Shown in pieces: positions 34,654-45,000 of a stretch of DNA of 64,000 bases. The notes beneath the pieces are model-generated. The model was given only the letters and a program-made list of their open reading frames with translations. It searched no databases and was not told the origin of the DNA. The DNA is from Bacillus sp. V2I10 (GTDB lineage: Bacteria > Bacillota > Bacilli > Bacillales > Bacillaceae), in assembly GCF_030817055.1 (NCBI RefSeq), contig NZ_JAUSYV010000001.1, positions 3,496,001 through 3,560,000 on the forward strand, written 5' to 3'. Both the position numbers and the translations under genes were made by a program. How positions within the stretch are numbered: the stretch's first letter is position 1; every line of letters starts with the position of its first letter.

Positions 34654-35604
34654 TTAATCTTGCAGATCCTGAAAAAATTGCTCAGCGGAAGCTTTATCTT
34701 TTCCAATTTGCTCGATCAGTTCGTCAATCGAACTGAATTTTTGCTCGCTTCTTATCCGTTTATACCAGAATATAGAAACATTCTTTCCATATATAGATTT
34801 ATTAAACTCAAAAATATGGACTTCTATGCTTGGTTTTACTTTTTTTTCATCGTAAAATGTTGGTTTGTAGCCAATGTTGCATACTCCGTTATAAATCTCA
34901 TCGTCTAGTTGAAATCTGACCGCGTACACCCCTGTCGGAGGGATTATGTATGCCCCGTCAAGCTCTATATTTGCCGTTGGAAAGCCAATCGTTCTGCCGC
35001 GCTTATCTCCATGTATCACTGTTCCATTTACTCTGTGCGGCCTGTTAAGAAGGCGGGAAGCATACTCAACATCCCCGCTTCTCAGCACCTCCCTGATCAG
35101 AGTTGAACTGATTTTCCGGTCATGATCTGTCTGCTTGCTGATTGTCGTTTGATCAAAAGCGCTTCTTGAATGAAAAGGCAAGGTTTCCATCGTACCTTTT
35201 CCAAGCCTGCCATAGGAATAATCAAAGCCTGCTATTACGTGCTTTACATTCAGCCTGATAATGTATTGGTCAACGAATTCCTGGGGCAGCAGTGCTGCAA
35301 ACTCCTCGGAAAATTGAACGATAAAAAGATAGTCGATTTCAAGCTTTTTAATTAAATCAATTTTATCCTGCAGTGTTGTAATTGCCTCGACATGCTGAAT
35401 ATTTTTTCTTAAAACCACCGAAGGATGAGGATCAAACGTCATAACTGCACTTTTTAATCCTTTTTCTTCTGCTGTTTTTTTAGCTGTCAATATCACTTCC
35501 TGATGCCCACGATGAACGCCGTCAAAATAGCCAAGCGCCATTGCCAGCCGGGGCAATTCTATATCTTTTAAAGAGTGCGGATGCGTTAGTTTGATCGTTT
35601 TCAC
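34654..35604 (-). CDS. ribC: Riboflavin kinase / FAD synthetase
   Basis: 316-aa bifunctional enzyme (RibF family). N-terminal FAD synthetase nucleotidyltransferase domain (LGYFDGVHRGHQEVI at about 27-41) and C-terminal riboflavin kinase domain (GTVIHGDKRGRTIGFPTANIE region, about 185-310). It converts riboflavin to FMN and FAD and indirectly controls FMN-riboswitch genes. Start is GTG at 35604 behind AAAGGTG. Same position between truB and rpsO as in B. subtilis. Confidence 0.96.
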   Translation of the reverse strand: MKTIKLTHPHSLKDIELPRLAMALGYFDGVHRGHQEVILTAKKTAEEKGLKSAVMTFDPHPSVVLRKNIQHVEAITTLQDKIDLIKKLEIDYLFIVQFSEEFAALLPQEFVDQYIIRLNVKHVIAGFDYSYGRLGKGTMETLPFHSRSAFDQTTISKQTDHDRKISSTLIREVLRSGDVEYASRLLNRPHRVNGTVIHGDKRGRTIGFPTANIELDGAYIIPPTGVYAVRFQLDDEIYNGVCNIGYKPTFYDEKKVKPSIEVHIFEFNKSIYGKNVSIFWYKRIRSEQKFSSIDELIEQIGKDKASAEQFFQDLQD

Positions 35605-35644
35605 TCGTGTTTCACCTTTTCTGTATCAGCTTTCTTCCTCCAGG

Positions 35645-36559
35645 TCAGATGACAAGGACTTTGGAAGGTTTAAGGAAGTGAGGTTTTTCAGGATGCTGCT
35701 TATAAATCGCGAGGCAAGTTCCCTGTTCGTTATATACGGCAATCGAATCTTCAGCCGCATCATGTTCAAAACCAGCTGGAACCTCAAGCACAGCACCATT
35801 TTTCACTTTCTTTGCTAATGTATCATTTATGGACAATTTGGGCAAATGATTTAAAGCTGTGCTGATCGGGATGAGAATATCCTGCAGTCTGCTTTCATCT
35901 GCCATATTTTCGATTTCTTCAAAGGTGTGGCATTGATCAATTAAAAACGGGCCTGATGCTGTTCTAATCAAATGTGACATATGAGCAGGATATCCCAATT
36001 GTTCGCCGATCATCACAGCAAGGGTTCTTACATATGTACCTTTGGAACATTGAACTTTAAAACGAAAAGAAACCGTGTCTCCTATAGTTTCTATGTCAGA
36101 TAAGATTGTCATCTCATGAATCGTGATTTTTCTTTTTGGCCTCTCAATTGTCTGTCCTGCTCTGGCGTATTCATACAGTTTTTTACCGCCTATTTTCACT
36201 GCCGAATACATTGGAGGAACCTGATCGATCTCACCTGTCAGAGCTTGCAGTGCTTCTTCTGCATCTTTCTTAGTGATAATAGTATCCACTTTTTTCTTTT
36301 CAACAACTTCGCCCGAGGCATCCTCTGTGGTTGTCGAGAAGCCCAAAGTAACTTCAGCTTCATATGTTTTCGATGCTGCAGTTAAATATTCAACAATCTT
36401 AGTTGCACGTCCCAGGCAGACAGGAAGTACTCCTGTGACATCTGGATCGAGGGTTCCGGTATGTCCGACTTTTTTCGTCTTAGCAATTCTTCTCATTTTT
36501 GCCACACAATCATGTGAGGTCATTCCGGCAGGCTTATTTATTAACAAAACACCTTCCAT
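35645..36559 (-). CDS. truB: tRNA pseudouridine-55 synthase
   Basis: 304-aa enzyme forming pseudouridine 55 in the T-loop of tRNAs. Catalytic Asp38 in GHTGTLDPDVTG; motif KPAGMTSHD near the N-terminus; YEYARAG and GTYVRTLAVMIG are conserved. A C-terminal PUA-like extension follows. ATG at 36559 (MEGVLLINKP) matches the family start; an in-frame ATG 24 nt earlier is unsupported. Confidence 0.96.
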   Translation of the reverse strand: MEGVLLINKPAGMTSHDCVAKMRRIAKTKKVGHTGTLDPDVTGVLPVCLGRATKIVEYLTAASKTYEAEVTLGFSTTTEDASGEVVEKKKVDTIITKKDAEEALQALTGEIDQVPPMYSAVKIGGKKLYEYARAGQTIERPKRKITIHEMTILSDIETIGDTVSFRFKVQCSKGTYVRTLAVMIGEQLGYPAHMSHLIRTASGPFLIDQCHTFEEIENMADESRLQDILIPISTALNHLPKLSINDTLAKKVKNGAVLEVPAGFEHDAAEDSIAVYNEQGTCLAIYKQHPEKPHFLKPSKVLVI

Positions 36560-36606
36560 TACTCGTTTTCCGCCCTTCTGCATATGAAAGAATACATAAA
36601 CGAAAA

Positions 36607-36626
36607 GGATAGACTGATGTCTATCC
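36607..36626 (-). terminator. Weak terminator after rbfA
   Basis: 8-bp stem (36607-36614 with 36619-36626), 4-nt loop, followed by only TTTTC on the minus strand. Probably leaky into truB and ribC. Confidence 0.5.
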
Positions 36627-36633
36627 TCTCCTT

Positions 36634-36990
36634 TTAATCTTCCTGCTTGTTTTCTTGATTAATTTCGTGGATCAGTGTTTCGATCCGATTTCCATAATCA
36701 ACGGATTCATCAAATTCAAAAAGGATTTCAGGTGTTTTTCTCAGCCTTATGCGCTGTCCGATTTCAGAACGGATAAAGCCTTTTGCTTTTGCAAGGCCTT
36801 TTAAAGTGTTTTCTCTCTTTTCTTCATCTCCAAGAACGGAAATGTAGACTTTTGCAATTTGCAGATCTCCGGAAACTCTTACATCTGTCACCGTAACAAA
36901 TCCGATGCGGGGATCTTTAATTTTCCGGCTGATAATTTCGCCTAATTCCTTTTTCATTTGTTCGCCGACTCTGTTCGCTCGTAAACTCAT
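36634..36990 (-). CDS. rbfA: Ribosome-binding factor A
   Basis: 118-aa KH-fold 30S maturation and cold-adaptation factor that binds 16S rRNA helix 1 precursor. Begins RANRVGEQMKKELGEIISRKI and retains DPRIGFVTVTDV. Penultimate translation-machinery gene of the nusA-infB operon, 15 nt after ylxP. Confidence 0.96.
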   Translation of the reverse strand: MSLRANRVGEQMKKELGEIISRKIKDPRIGFVTVTDVRVSGDLQIAKVYISVLGDEEKRENTLKGLAKAKGFIRSEIGQRIRLRKTPEILFEFDESVDYGNRIETLIHEINQENKQED

Positions 36991-37005
36991 GCTATCACCT
37001 CACTG

Positions 37006-37284
37006 TTAAAGCCAATCAAACGAGGTTACAGTGCGTTCAATTTCAGGAAAAGAATCAATCATAGCAAGCGCTTTGTTCAATTCCTTTTCCGTTTGAACTT
37101 TATTTGATGTGATGGCGACGATGCCAATCTTGGTTCTCTGCCAGGTATCCTGAAAATCAATTTCTGAAACAGAGACATTGTGCCTCTGCTTCAGTCTCAT
37201 CAAAATGCGCTGTAAAACAGCCCGTTTGTCCTTCAATGATTGTGCATCATAAATGATGCACTCACACTCTGCATATCCGATCAC
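37006..37284 (-). CDS. ylxP: YlxP, DUF503 protein
   Basis: 92-aa DUF503 family protein, ferredoxin-like fold, probably RNA-associated because it always lies between infB and rbfA; some studies link it with ribosome assembly. Contains SLKDKRAVLQRILMRLKQRHN and KIGIVAITSNK. Starts with GTG at 37284, overlapping the infB stop (GTGA), so translation is coupled. Confidence 0.9.
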   Translation of the reverse strand: MIGYAECECIIYDAQSLKDKRAVLQRILMRLKQRHNVSVSEIDFQDTWQRTKIGIVAITSNKVQTEKELNKALAMIDSFPEIERTVTSFDWL

Positions 37285-39470
37285 TTGCGCTCAATTTCCT
37301 GCATGACGTATGCTTCGATGATATCTCCTTCTTTGATATCATTGAAGTTTTTAATTGTAATACCGCACTCATAGTTTTGCGCAACTTCTTTTACATCATC
37401 TTTAAAACGTTTTAGAACGTCTACTTCACCTTCAAATACGACTACTCCGTCACGAATTACGCGGATGCTGCTGTCGCGGGTGATTTTGCCGTCAGTCACA
37501 TATGAACCGGCAATTGTACCGATCTTAGATACTTTAATTGTTTGACGGACTTCAACTTGACCAATGACTTTTTCTTCAAATTCAGGGTCAAGCATTCCCT
37601 TCATTGCCGCTTCAATTTCTTCAATTACTTTGTAGATGATGCGGTGCAGACGAATGTCTACTTTTTCTGCATCAGCCGTTCTCTTAGCATTCCCATCAGG
37701 GCGAACGTTAAATCCGATAACAATTGCATTTGAAGCAGATGCTAAAATAATGTCAGATTCTGTAATTGCCCCAACACCTGTCAGGATGATTTTTACTTTA
37801 ACGCCTTCTACATCAATTTTTTGAAGAGATGCAGCCAAAGCTTCAGCAGATCCTTGAACATCCGCTTTTACGATAAGGTTGATATCTTTGATATCGCCCT
37901 GTTTAATTTGTTCAAACAGGTCATCAAGGCTTAGTTTCGCGCCTTCTTTACGCTGTTCATCAATCTGCTTGCTTGCACGCGCTTCTCCAACCTGACGTGC
38001 TTTTTTCTCATCAGTGAAGACCATGAATTGATCTCCTGCAAGCGGCACATCATTCAGGCCAGTGATCTCAACAGGAGTAGAAGGACCTACTTCTTTCACA
38101 CGGCGGCCAAGATCATTCACCATTGCACGTACTCGTCCGAATGTATTTCCTACTACGATTGAGTCGCCAACACGAAGTGTTCCATTTTGTACAAGAAGTG
38201 TAGCTACTGAACCGCGGCCTTTATCAAGCTGCGCTTCAATAACAGTTCCTGTCGCTGCCCGGTTAGGATTTGCTTTCCATTCTTCTACTTCACTTACAAG
38301 CAGGATCATTTCAAGTAATTCTTCAATTCCATCACCCGATAAAGCTGAAAGCGGAACAAAAATCGTGTCCCCGCCCCATGCTTCAGATACTAAACCGTAT
38401 TCAGTCAGCTCCTGCATCACGCGGTCAGGGTTTGCTGATTCTTTATCCATTTTGTTTACAGCAACAATGATTGGAACTTCAGCCGCTTTTGCATGGCTGA
38501 TAGCTTCCACTGTTTGAGGCATAACTCCATCATCTGCTGCTACAACCAGGATTGTAATATCTGTTACTTGAGCACCGCGGGCACGCATCGTTGTAAATGC
38601 AGCATGTCCCGGAGTATCAAGGAAGGTAATTTTTTTGTTGTTTACAACAACCTGATACGCACCGATATGCTGAGTGATACCGCCAGCTTCGCCTGCTGTA
38701 ACTTTTGTATTTCGAATCGAGTCGAGCAGAGTTGTTTTACCATGGTCAACGTGCCCCATGATCGTAACAACCGGAGGACGGATTTGAAGCTGATCTTCTT
38801 GATCCTCTGTTGCATAGCCTTCAAATTCTGTTACATCAAAAACAATCACTTCTTCAACTTCCACACCATACTCGCCGGCAATCAATTCGATTGAATCTTT
38901 ATCAAGATCCTGATTGATTGTTGCCATTACGCCAAGCATGAATAACTTTTTAATGATTTCAGAAGGCTCTTTATGAAGCTTGCCTGCTAATTCTCCTACT
39001 GTAAGGCTGCCTGTAAATGTAATTTTGCTTGGCATTTCTTTTTTAGGCTGTACAGGAGCTCCGCCTTGCGGTCTGCGCTGATTGTTGCTGCTGTTGTTTT
39101 TCTTATTCCCGAAATTTTTCTTGTTATTGTTATTGCGGTTATTGCTGTTATTGTTTGATTTTCCCTGCTGATTAAACGGCTTGCTGCCGCCTTTTGCTGC
39201 TGGTTTAGTTGGATTAGCCGGTTTTGTGTTGTTAGTATTCTCTTGTTTTTGCATAGGCGTTTTGTGATCTTCCCTTTGTTTGACAGAAATGGATTTAGTT
39301 GTTTCTTTCTTATCTGCCTTGTATTTTCCGTCCAGTTTGACGATTACATGATCATCAATTGTTGACATATGGTTGCTGACTTCAACATTCATACTCTGCA
39401 AGGCTGTTATAACATCCTTGCTTGATATATTTTGTTTTTTTGCATATTCGTAAACTCTCATTTTCGTCAT
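37281..39470 (-). CDS. infB: Translation initiation factor IF-2
   Basis: 729-aa GTPase that brings initiator tRNA to the ribosome. N-terminal IF2-N subdomain (MRVYEYAKKQNISSKDV), an Asn/Lys-rich low-complexity linker (about 80-140), a second IF2-N (FTGSLTVGELAGKL), the G domain (GHVDHGKTTLLD, DTPGHAAF, NKMDKESAN) and C-terminal domains II-IV. GGGGGTGA precedes ATG at 39470; an internal ATG at codon 4 and possible shorter isoforms are known in Bacillus. Confidence 0.97.
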   Translation of the reverse strand: MTKMRVYEYAKKQNISSKDVITALQSMNVEVSNHMSTIDDHVIVKLDGKYKADKKETTKSISVKQREDHKTPMQKQENTNNTKPANPTKPAAKGGSKPFNQQGKSNNNSNNRNNNNKKNFGNKKNNSSNNQRRPQGGAPVQPKKEMPSKITFTGSLTVGELAGKLHKEPSEIIKKLFMLGVMATINQDLDKDSIELIAGEYGVEVEEVIVFDVTEFEGYATEDQEDQLQIRPPVVTIMGHVDHGKTTLLDSIRNTKVTAGEAGGITQHIGAYQVVVNNKKITFLDTPGHAAFTTMRARGAQVTDITILVVAADDGVMPQTVEAISHAKAAEVPIIVAVNKMDKESANPDRVMQELTEYGLVSEAWGGDTIFVPLSALSGDGIEELLEMILLVSEVEEWKANPNRAATGTVIEAQLDKGRGSVATLLVQNGTLRVGDSIVVGNTFGRVRAMVNDLGRRVKEVGPSTPVEITGLNDVPLAGDQFMVFTDEKKARQVGEARASKQIDEQRKEGAKLSLDDLFEQIKQGDIKDINLIVKADVQGSAEALAASLQKIDVEGVKVKIILTGVGAITESDIILASASNAIVIGFNVRPDGNAKRTADAEKVDIRLHRIIYKVIEEIEAAMKGMLDPEFEEKVIGQVEVRQTIKVSKIGTIAGSYVTDGKITRDSSIRVIRDGVVVFEGEVDVLKRFKDDVKEVAQNYECGITIKNFNDIKEGDIIEAYVMQEIERK

Positions 39471-39489
39471 ATGGTCACCCCCAAGAAAT

Positions 39490-39792
39490 TTAATCGAGCA
39501 AGGTTTTCATTTTTGCAGCAAAGCCTGCATCAACTAATGCCACAACGACTCGAGCATCCTTTCCAATCGCCTGACCTAACAGGTACCGATCCGGGACCGA
39601 GACAACAGGAATGTTGTAAAAACTGCATTTATCATGAACCTTTTTAGCAGTATTTTCTGATGCATCTTTAGAGAGCAGAACTAGTTTTGCACGGGATTGT
39701 CTAACTTCTTTGATGACAAGTTCTTCACCTGAAACAATCTTTCTTGCCCGATTTGCTAAGCCCAATAAGGACATCCATTGATGCTTTACCAT
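39490..39792 (-). CDS. ylxQ: YlxQ, L7Ae-family RNA-binding protein
   Basis: 100-aa L7Ae/L30e/S12e/Gadd45-fold protein that binds kink-turn RNAs. Characteristic LLGLANRARKIVSGEELV and KLVLLSKDASENTAKK. Exact cellular target not established. It lies 4 nt after ylxR. Spacing to AAGGAG is a little long (11 nt), but the family N-terminus supports this ATG. Confidence 0.9.
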   Translation of the reverse strand: MVKHQWMSLLGLANRARKIVSGEELVIKEVRQSRAKLVLLSKDASENTAKKVHDKCSFYNIPVVSVPDRYLLGQAIGKDARVVVALVDAGFAAKMKTLLD

Positions 39793-39796
39793 ACCA

Positions 39797-40072
39797 TTAA
39801 TGTTTCTCCTTCTCAGCTAGCTGAAGCAATTCTTCGTAGATGGCATCTTCAATCTTTACTTGCAGGTGATTAGCCAGTACATTCTTCTTCTTAGCTTGTA
39901 AAATACAGTCTTTATCAAGTGAGAGGTAAGCTCCGCGTCCGTTTTTCTTGCCGGTTGGATCAACGGAAACTTCTCCTTCTTTTGAACGGACAATACGAAC
40001 AAGTTCTTTTTTCGGTTTCATTTCTCCAGTCGCAACACATTTGCGCAGCGGAATTTTTCTTTGATTGTTCAC
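39797..40072 (-). CDS. ylxR: YlxR, DUF448 RNA-binding-like protein
   Basis: 91-aa DUF448 protein. RKCVATGEMKPKKELVRIVR near the start, DPTGKKNGRGAYLSLDKDCI in the middle: the family's conserved GRGAYL patch. YlxR has been reported as a nucleoid- or RNase P-associated regulator in B. subtilis; I regard this as unsettled. Start is GTG at 40072 with GAGGTGAG. Lies between nusA and ylxQ. Confidence 0.9.
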   Translation of the reverse strand: MNNQRKIPLRKCVATGEMKPKKELVRIVRSKEGEVSVDPTGKKNGRGAYLSLDKDCILQAKKKNVLANHLQVKIEDAIYEELLQLAEKEKH

Positions 40073-40085
40073 ATTGCCTCACCTC

Positions 40086-41219
40086 TTACTTGTCTAATTC
40101 ATCTTGATTGAAAGAAAAAAGCGGCTCATCGTCTTCGCTTTCATCAAGCGGCACATTAGCTCCTGCACGAGGGTAAATGCCCATTTGCAGAGCGTCTGTC
40201 TCGCTTTTAATATCAATCTTCCAGTTTGTCAATTTTGCCGCTAACCGTGCATTTTGGCCTCTTTTGCCGATAGCAAGCGATAATTGATAATCAGGCACAA
40301 CCACTGTTGTCGCTTTGTCATCCTCGTTCACATTGACATCAAGAACTTTTGAAGGACTTAGAGCATTGGCAACAAACTCAACAGGATCGTTTGACCATTT
40401 TACGATATCAATCTTTTCGCCTTTCAGCTCATTTACGATAGCCTGCACACGCTGGCCTTTTGGACCAACACACGAACCGACCGGATCGACTTCAGAATTG
40501 TCCGAGTGCACAGAAATTTTTGATCGGTCGCCAGCTTCGCGCGCTACCGATTTAATTTCTACCGTCCCGTCATAAATTTCAGGAACCTCAATTTCAAATA
40601 ATCGTTTTAATAAACCAGGATGAGTGCGTGAAACGAAAATTTGAGGTCCTTTTGTTGTTTTTTCGACCTTTGTAATAAATACTTTAATGCGGTCATGCGG
40701 CTTGTATTTTTCGTTTGGCATTTGTTCGCTTACAGGAAGCAGCGCCTCAATTTTCCCAAGGCTGACATAAATAAATTTAGAGTCAATTCTTTGGACAATA
40801 CCAGTCATGATATCTTCTTCGCGATCTACAAATTCAGAGTAAATCACACCGCGTTCTGCCTCGCGCACACGCTGTGTTACGACTTGTTTGGCAGTCTGTG
40901 CTGCAATGCGTCCGAAGTCTTTAGGCGTTACTTCCATCTCAAGAACATCATTTACCTGATAGCTTGGATTCACGCTTTGAGCTTCTTCTACTGAAACTTC
41001 AAGCCTTGGATCATATACTTCATCAACTACATCTTTTCTTGCAAAGACTCTCATTGTTCCTGTTTCGCGGTTTAAATCAACGCGAACATTCTGAGCCTGG
41101 TTAAAATTACGCTTATAAGCAGAGATCAATGCAGCTTCAATTGCTTCAATGATCACTTCTTTACTGATGCCCTTTTCTTTTTCAAGAATCGTTAAGGCAT
41201 CTAAAAGTTCATTACTCAT
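40086..41219 (-). CDS. nusA: Transcription elongation/termination factor NusA
   Basis: 377-aa RNA-polymerase-binding factor that stimulates pausing and intrinsic termination. N-terminal polymerase-binding domain (about 1-130), S1 (GIVQRIDSKFIYVSLGKIEALLP), KH1 (GSCVGPKGQRVQAIVNELKGEKIDIV) and KH2 (LAIGKRGQNARLAAKLTNWKIDI), with a short acidic tail and no C-terminal repeats, as usual in Firmicutes. ATG at 41219 (MSNELLDALTILEKE) is chosen over an ATG eight codons earlier. Confidence 0.97.
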   Translation of the reverse strand: MSNELLDALTILEKEKGISKEVIIEAIEAALISAYKRNFNQAQNVRVDLNRETGTMRVFARKDVVDEVYDPRLEVSVEEAQSVNPSYQVNDVLEMEVTPKDFGRIAAQTAKQVVTQRVREAERGVIYSEFVDREEDIMTGIVQRIDSKFIYVSLGKIEALLPVSEQMPNEKYKPHDRIKVFITKVEKTTKGPQIFVSRTHPGLLKRLFEIEVPEIYDGTVEIKSVAREAGDRSKISVHSDNSEVDPVGSCVGPKGQRVQAIVNELKGEKIDIVKWSNDPVEFVANALSPSKVLDVNVNEDDKATTVVVPDYQLSLAIGKRGQNARLAAKLTNWKIDIKSETDALQMGIYPRAGANVPLDESEDDEPLFSFNQDELDK

Positions 41220-41255
41220 CTTTACCGTTTCCCCCTTATCCATCTAACAGTTTAT

Positions 41256-41729
41256 TTAGTTGAACGTGACAGCGAGTCTTGCACTGGCGATTTTTTCGTA
41301 AGGTATTTGAATTTGTTTTTTGCGTGTTTTAATTAAAATTGTCACAATTACATGCTCACCATCAAAAGCAGTAAGCTCTCCTTCAAATACTTTCGATCCT
41401 TCAAAAGGCTCATATGTTTTAATGTAAACATTTTTGCCGATTGATTTTGTGAAGTCAGAATCCTTCTTCAGCGGGCGCTCCGCACCAGGCGATGATACTT
41501 CAAGAAAATAATTTTGTTCGATTGGATCTGTTTCATCTAATTTTTCACTCAGTTTTTCGCTTACAATCGCGCAATGCTCTATGTCGATTCCATCACTTGA
41601 ATCTATGAATACGCGCAAAAACCATTCTTTTCCTTCTTTTACGAATTCAATATCCACTAATTCCAATGTTAATTCATCTAAAATCGGCATAGCTAATTCT
41701 GCTACGATTTCAGTAACTTTTTTGCTCAT
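41256..41729 (-). CDS. rimP: Ribosome maturation factor RimP
   Basis: 157-aa 30S assembly factor (formerly YlxS). N-terminal alpha/beta domain with ELVDIEFVKEGKEWFLRVFID, then a C-terminal SH3-like barrel (about 85-155) after NYFLEVSSPGAERPLKKD. First gene of the nusA-infB operon, after a long leader. AGGAGGAACGGG precedes ATG at 41729. Confidence 0.96.
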   Translation of the reverse strand: MSKKVTEIVAELAMPILDELTLELVDIEFVKEGKEWFLRVFIDSSDGIDIEHCAIVSEKLSEKLDETDPIEQNYFLEVSSPGAERPLKKDSDFTKSIGKNVYIKTYEPFEGSKVFEGELTAFDGEHVIVTILIKTRKKQIQIPYEKIASARLAVTFN

Positions 41730-41778
41730 CCCGTTCCTCCTTGTGAAATAGAAGCAAATATGACACTATTAGTTGCTG

Positions 41779-41805
41779 AAAAACCCTGCTTCATATTGAG
41801 CAGGG
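41779..41805 (-). terminator. Attenuator-like hairpin in the rimP-nusA leader
   Basis: CCCTGCT/AGCAGGG (41784-41790 with 41799-41805) followed by TTTTT on the minus strand (complement of 41779-41783). It lies between the operon promoter and the rimP start, so it can only act on leader transcripts. Leader autoregulation by NusA-stimulated termination is, to my memory, reported for this operon in B. subtilis. Confidence 0.65.
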
Positions 41806-41866
41806 AATGTATGTACACAACACGCGATCCAAATGAAGAGACAATAAAATCTCTACTCAATACGAA

Positions 41867-41886
41867 AGAGTGGGTTGCCCCACTCT
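41867..41886. other. Leader hairpin upstream of the attenuator
   Basis: AGAGTGGG/CCCACTCT, 8 bp with a 4-nt loop (41867-41874 with 41879-41886), followed on the minus strand only by TTTCG. In the gap 41730-42049 the promoter, this hairpin and the attenuator account for the sequence; nothing else recognisable is present apart from unstructured polC downstream sequence. Confidence 0.55.
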
Positions 41887-41919
41887 CTGCCTCTAACTAT
41901 CGTTAGCATTTCCATAAAA

Positions 41920-41948
41920 AATATAACATAACCGGCCATTTATTGCAA
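41920..41948 (-). promoter_or_regulatory. Sigma-A promoter of the rimP-nusA-infB operon
   Basis: TTGCAA (41943-41948), 17 nt, TATATT (41920-41925) on the minus strand, with a TG one base upstream of the extended -10. Leader of about 185 nt before the rimP start. Confidence 0.8.
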
Positions 41949-42049
41949 ATTAAAATCAAACCGCGTAAGGTATTCCAGACGATAATGCAAGATTTTTCTT
42001 TTGAAATGATCCAGTGAATATTTCCCAAGTCACAGTTCCGTCAAAAAAA

Positions 42050-45000
42050 TTAAAACAGAGATAACTGATTTTGATCAGGAAGTGACTCGAGACAGCCTTG
42101 CTTATCCAGATATTCAATAATTGTCTTTGACACCTTCCCGCGCTGCTGAAGGTCTTCTTTGGACAGGAATTCTCCGTCCTGTCTTGCCTTCACGATATTG
42201 ATTGCAGCATTGGTTCCAAGCCCTGGAATGGAATTGAAAGGCGGAATTAAAGAGTTCCCGTCAATCAGGAAGTCTGTCGCGCTTGATCTGTATAAATCTA
42301 CTTTTTGAAAAGAATACCCGCGTTCGCACATTTCAAGGGCAAGTTCAAGAACAGTCAGCAAGCTCTTTTCTTTTGGAGAAGCCTCAAGTCCTTTTTGATT
42401 GATCTCTACAATCTTAGCTTTGATTGGTTCAGACCCTTTTACCATCGTTTCGATGTCAAAATCATCTGCGCGTACAGTGAAGTAGGCAGAATAATAAAGC
42501 AGGGCATGATGCACTTTAAAATAAGCAATACGGACAGCCATCAATACGTATGCTGCAGCATGTGCTTTCGGGAACATGTACTTTATTTTGAGGCACGAGC
42601 TGATGTACCAGTCAGGAACCTCGTTCTTTTTCATTTCTTCCACCATCTCAGGTGTAAGCCCCTTACCCTTACGAACAGACTCCATAATTTTAAAAGCAAA
42701 TGAAGGTTCAAGTCCCTGATAAATTAAATAAACCATAATATCATCACGGCAGCCGATCACTTCGCTCAGCGTACAAGTATTATCATGAATTAATTCCTGG
42801 GCATTCCCAAGCCATACGTCCGTTCCATGGGAAAGTCCCGAGATTTGAACGAGCTCAGAGAAAGTAGTAGGCTTTGTGTCTTCTAGCATTTGACGGACAA
42901 AGCGGGTACCGAACTCAGGAATTCCAAGTGTTCCGGTTTTACACATAATCTGTTCTTCTGTTACGCCAAGTGATTCTGTTCCGCTGAAGATCTTCATGAC
43001 TTCTTTATCATCAGTCGGAATCGTTTTCGGATCAATTCCGCTTAAATCCTGAAGCATCCTGATTACTGTTGGATCGTCGTGGCCAAGAATATCAAGCTTC
43101 AGCAAATTATCATGAATAGAGTGGAAGTCAAAGTGAGTTGTTTTCCATTCAGAACCTGTAGCATCGGCCGGAAATTGAATCGGCGAAAAATCATAAATAT
43201 CCATATAATCGGGTACAACGATGATTCCTCCCGGATGCTGTCCGGTATTTCTTTTTACGCCTGTACAGCCTTGAACAAGACGGTCGACTTCTGCATTTCT
43301 GAGCATTAAGTTATTGTCGCCTGCGTAGCCTTTCACATATCCGTATGCCGTTTTCTCTGCGACTGTACCGATGGTTCCGGCACGGAACACATTATCTTCA
43401 CCAAAAAGATCCTTTGTGTAATTATGTGCTCTCGGCTGATATTCTCCCGAGAAGTTCAAATCGATATCAGGTACTTTGTCTCCTTTAAATCCAAGGAACG
43501 TTTCAAATGGGATATCATGTCCATCTTTATGATATTTTGCCCCGCATTCCGGACAATCTTTATTCGGCAAATCAAACCCGGAACCTACTGATCCATCATT
43601 AAAGAATTCAGAATGCTTGCAGTCAGGACAAACATAATGCGGCGGCAGTGGATTAACCTCTGTTATCTCGGTCATCGTTGCAACCAAGGATGAACCGACA
43701 GAACCCCTTGAACCAACAAGATATCCATCGTCCAGAGATTTTTTAACAAGCTTGTGAGAAATCAGATAGATAACGGCAAAGCCGTGCCCGATAATACTTT
43801 TCAGTTCCTTTTCAAGTCTTGCTTCGACAATTTCCGGAAGGTGATCACCATAAATGCTTCTCGCCATACTGTAGCTCATTTCACGGATTTCATCGTCTGC
43901 TCCGTCGATCTTAGGTGTATAAAGGTCGTCTTTGATTGGCTTAATTTCATCTATTAATTCTGATACACGATGCGTATTGTCAATGACAATTTCACGGGCT
44001 TTCTCTTTCCCGAGGAAACTAAAGCAATCTAGCATTTCATTCGTGGGCCTGAAGTGAACGTTTGGCAGCTCGTGGCGGTTCAGCGGATTCGCACCGCCCT
44101 GAGAGTTTACTAGAATCTTGCGGTAAATTTTATCCTCAGGCTGAAGATAGTGAACATTTCCAGTTGCAACTACCGGTTTTTCAAGCTTCTCTCCTAGATT
44201 CACAAGGTTCGTGATGATTTCTTTCAGTGCCAGTTCGTCCTTGATATACTCCATTTGAATTAAATGGCGGTATACTTCAGGCGGCTGCACTTCAATGTAA
44301 TCATAGAAAGCTGCAAGATCTTCAACTTCCTCAGGAGACTTTTGCATCATGCCTTCAAACACTTCCCCGCGGTCACATGCTGACCCCACGAGAATGCCTT
44401 CTCGATGCTTGATAAGCTGAGACCTCGGGACGCGTGCAACACGATAGAAATAGTCAATATGAGAAAGTGAAACAAGTTTAAATAAGTTTTTTAAGCCAAT
44501 TTCATTTTGAGCAAGCAAGATGGCATGATAAGGACGCGCCCTCTGATAAGCGTTGCCCTGCCCCATATTATCGTTAAGCTGGTTATGGTTCTCAATTCCT
44601 TTTTGAGCAGCATCCTTCAGCATTCTGAGCAGGAGATATCCTGTTGCTTCTGCGTCAAAAATAGCGCGGTGATGCTGAGTCAGCTCAATATCAAACTTTT
44701 TAGCAAGTGTATTTAACCTGTGGCTTTTCAGTTCAGGATATAAAAATCTTCCGAGTTCAAGAGTATCGATGACAGGGTTGGCTGCTTTACCCGCACCAAG
44801 CAGCTGTTTATATCCAACGTTTAAGAAGCCCATATCAAAGCTTGCATTATGCGCTACTAAAATGTCGTCGCCTGCCCACTCTTTAAATCTGCGCAGCACT
44901 TCGTCTACATTTGGGGCTGTTGCTACCATATCATCTGTAATGCCGGTTAATTCTATTGTTGTCGCTGATAAACGATGATGAGGATTTGCAAACGATTCAA

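Noticed and set aside
38062..38517. 151-codon plus-strand frame opposite the infB G domain
   Set aside because: Shadow of a strongly conserved gene; no ribosome binding site and no recognisable product.
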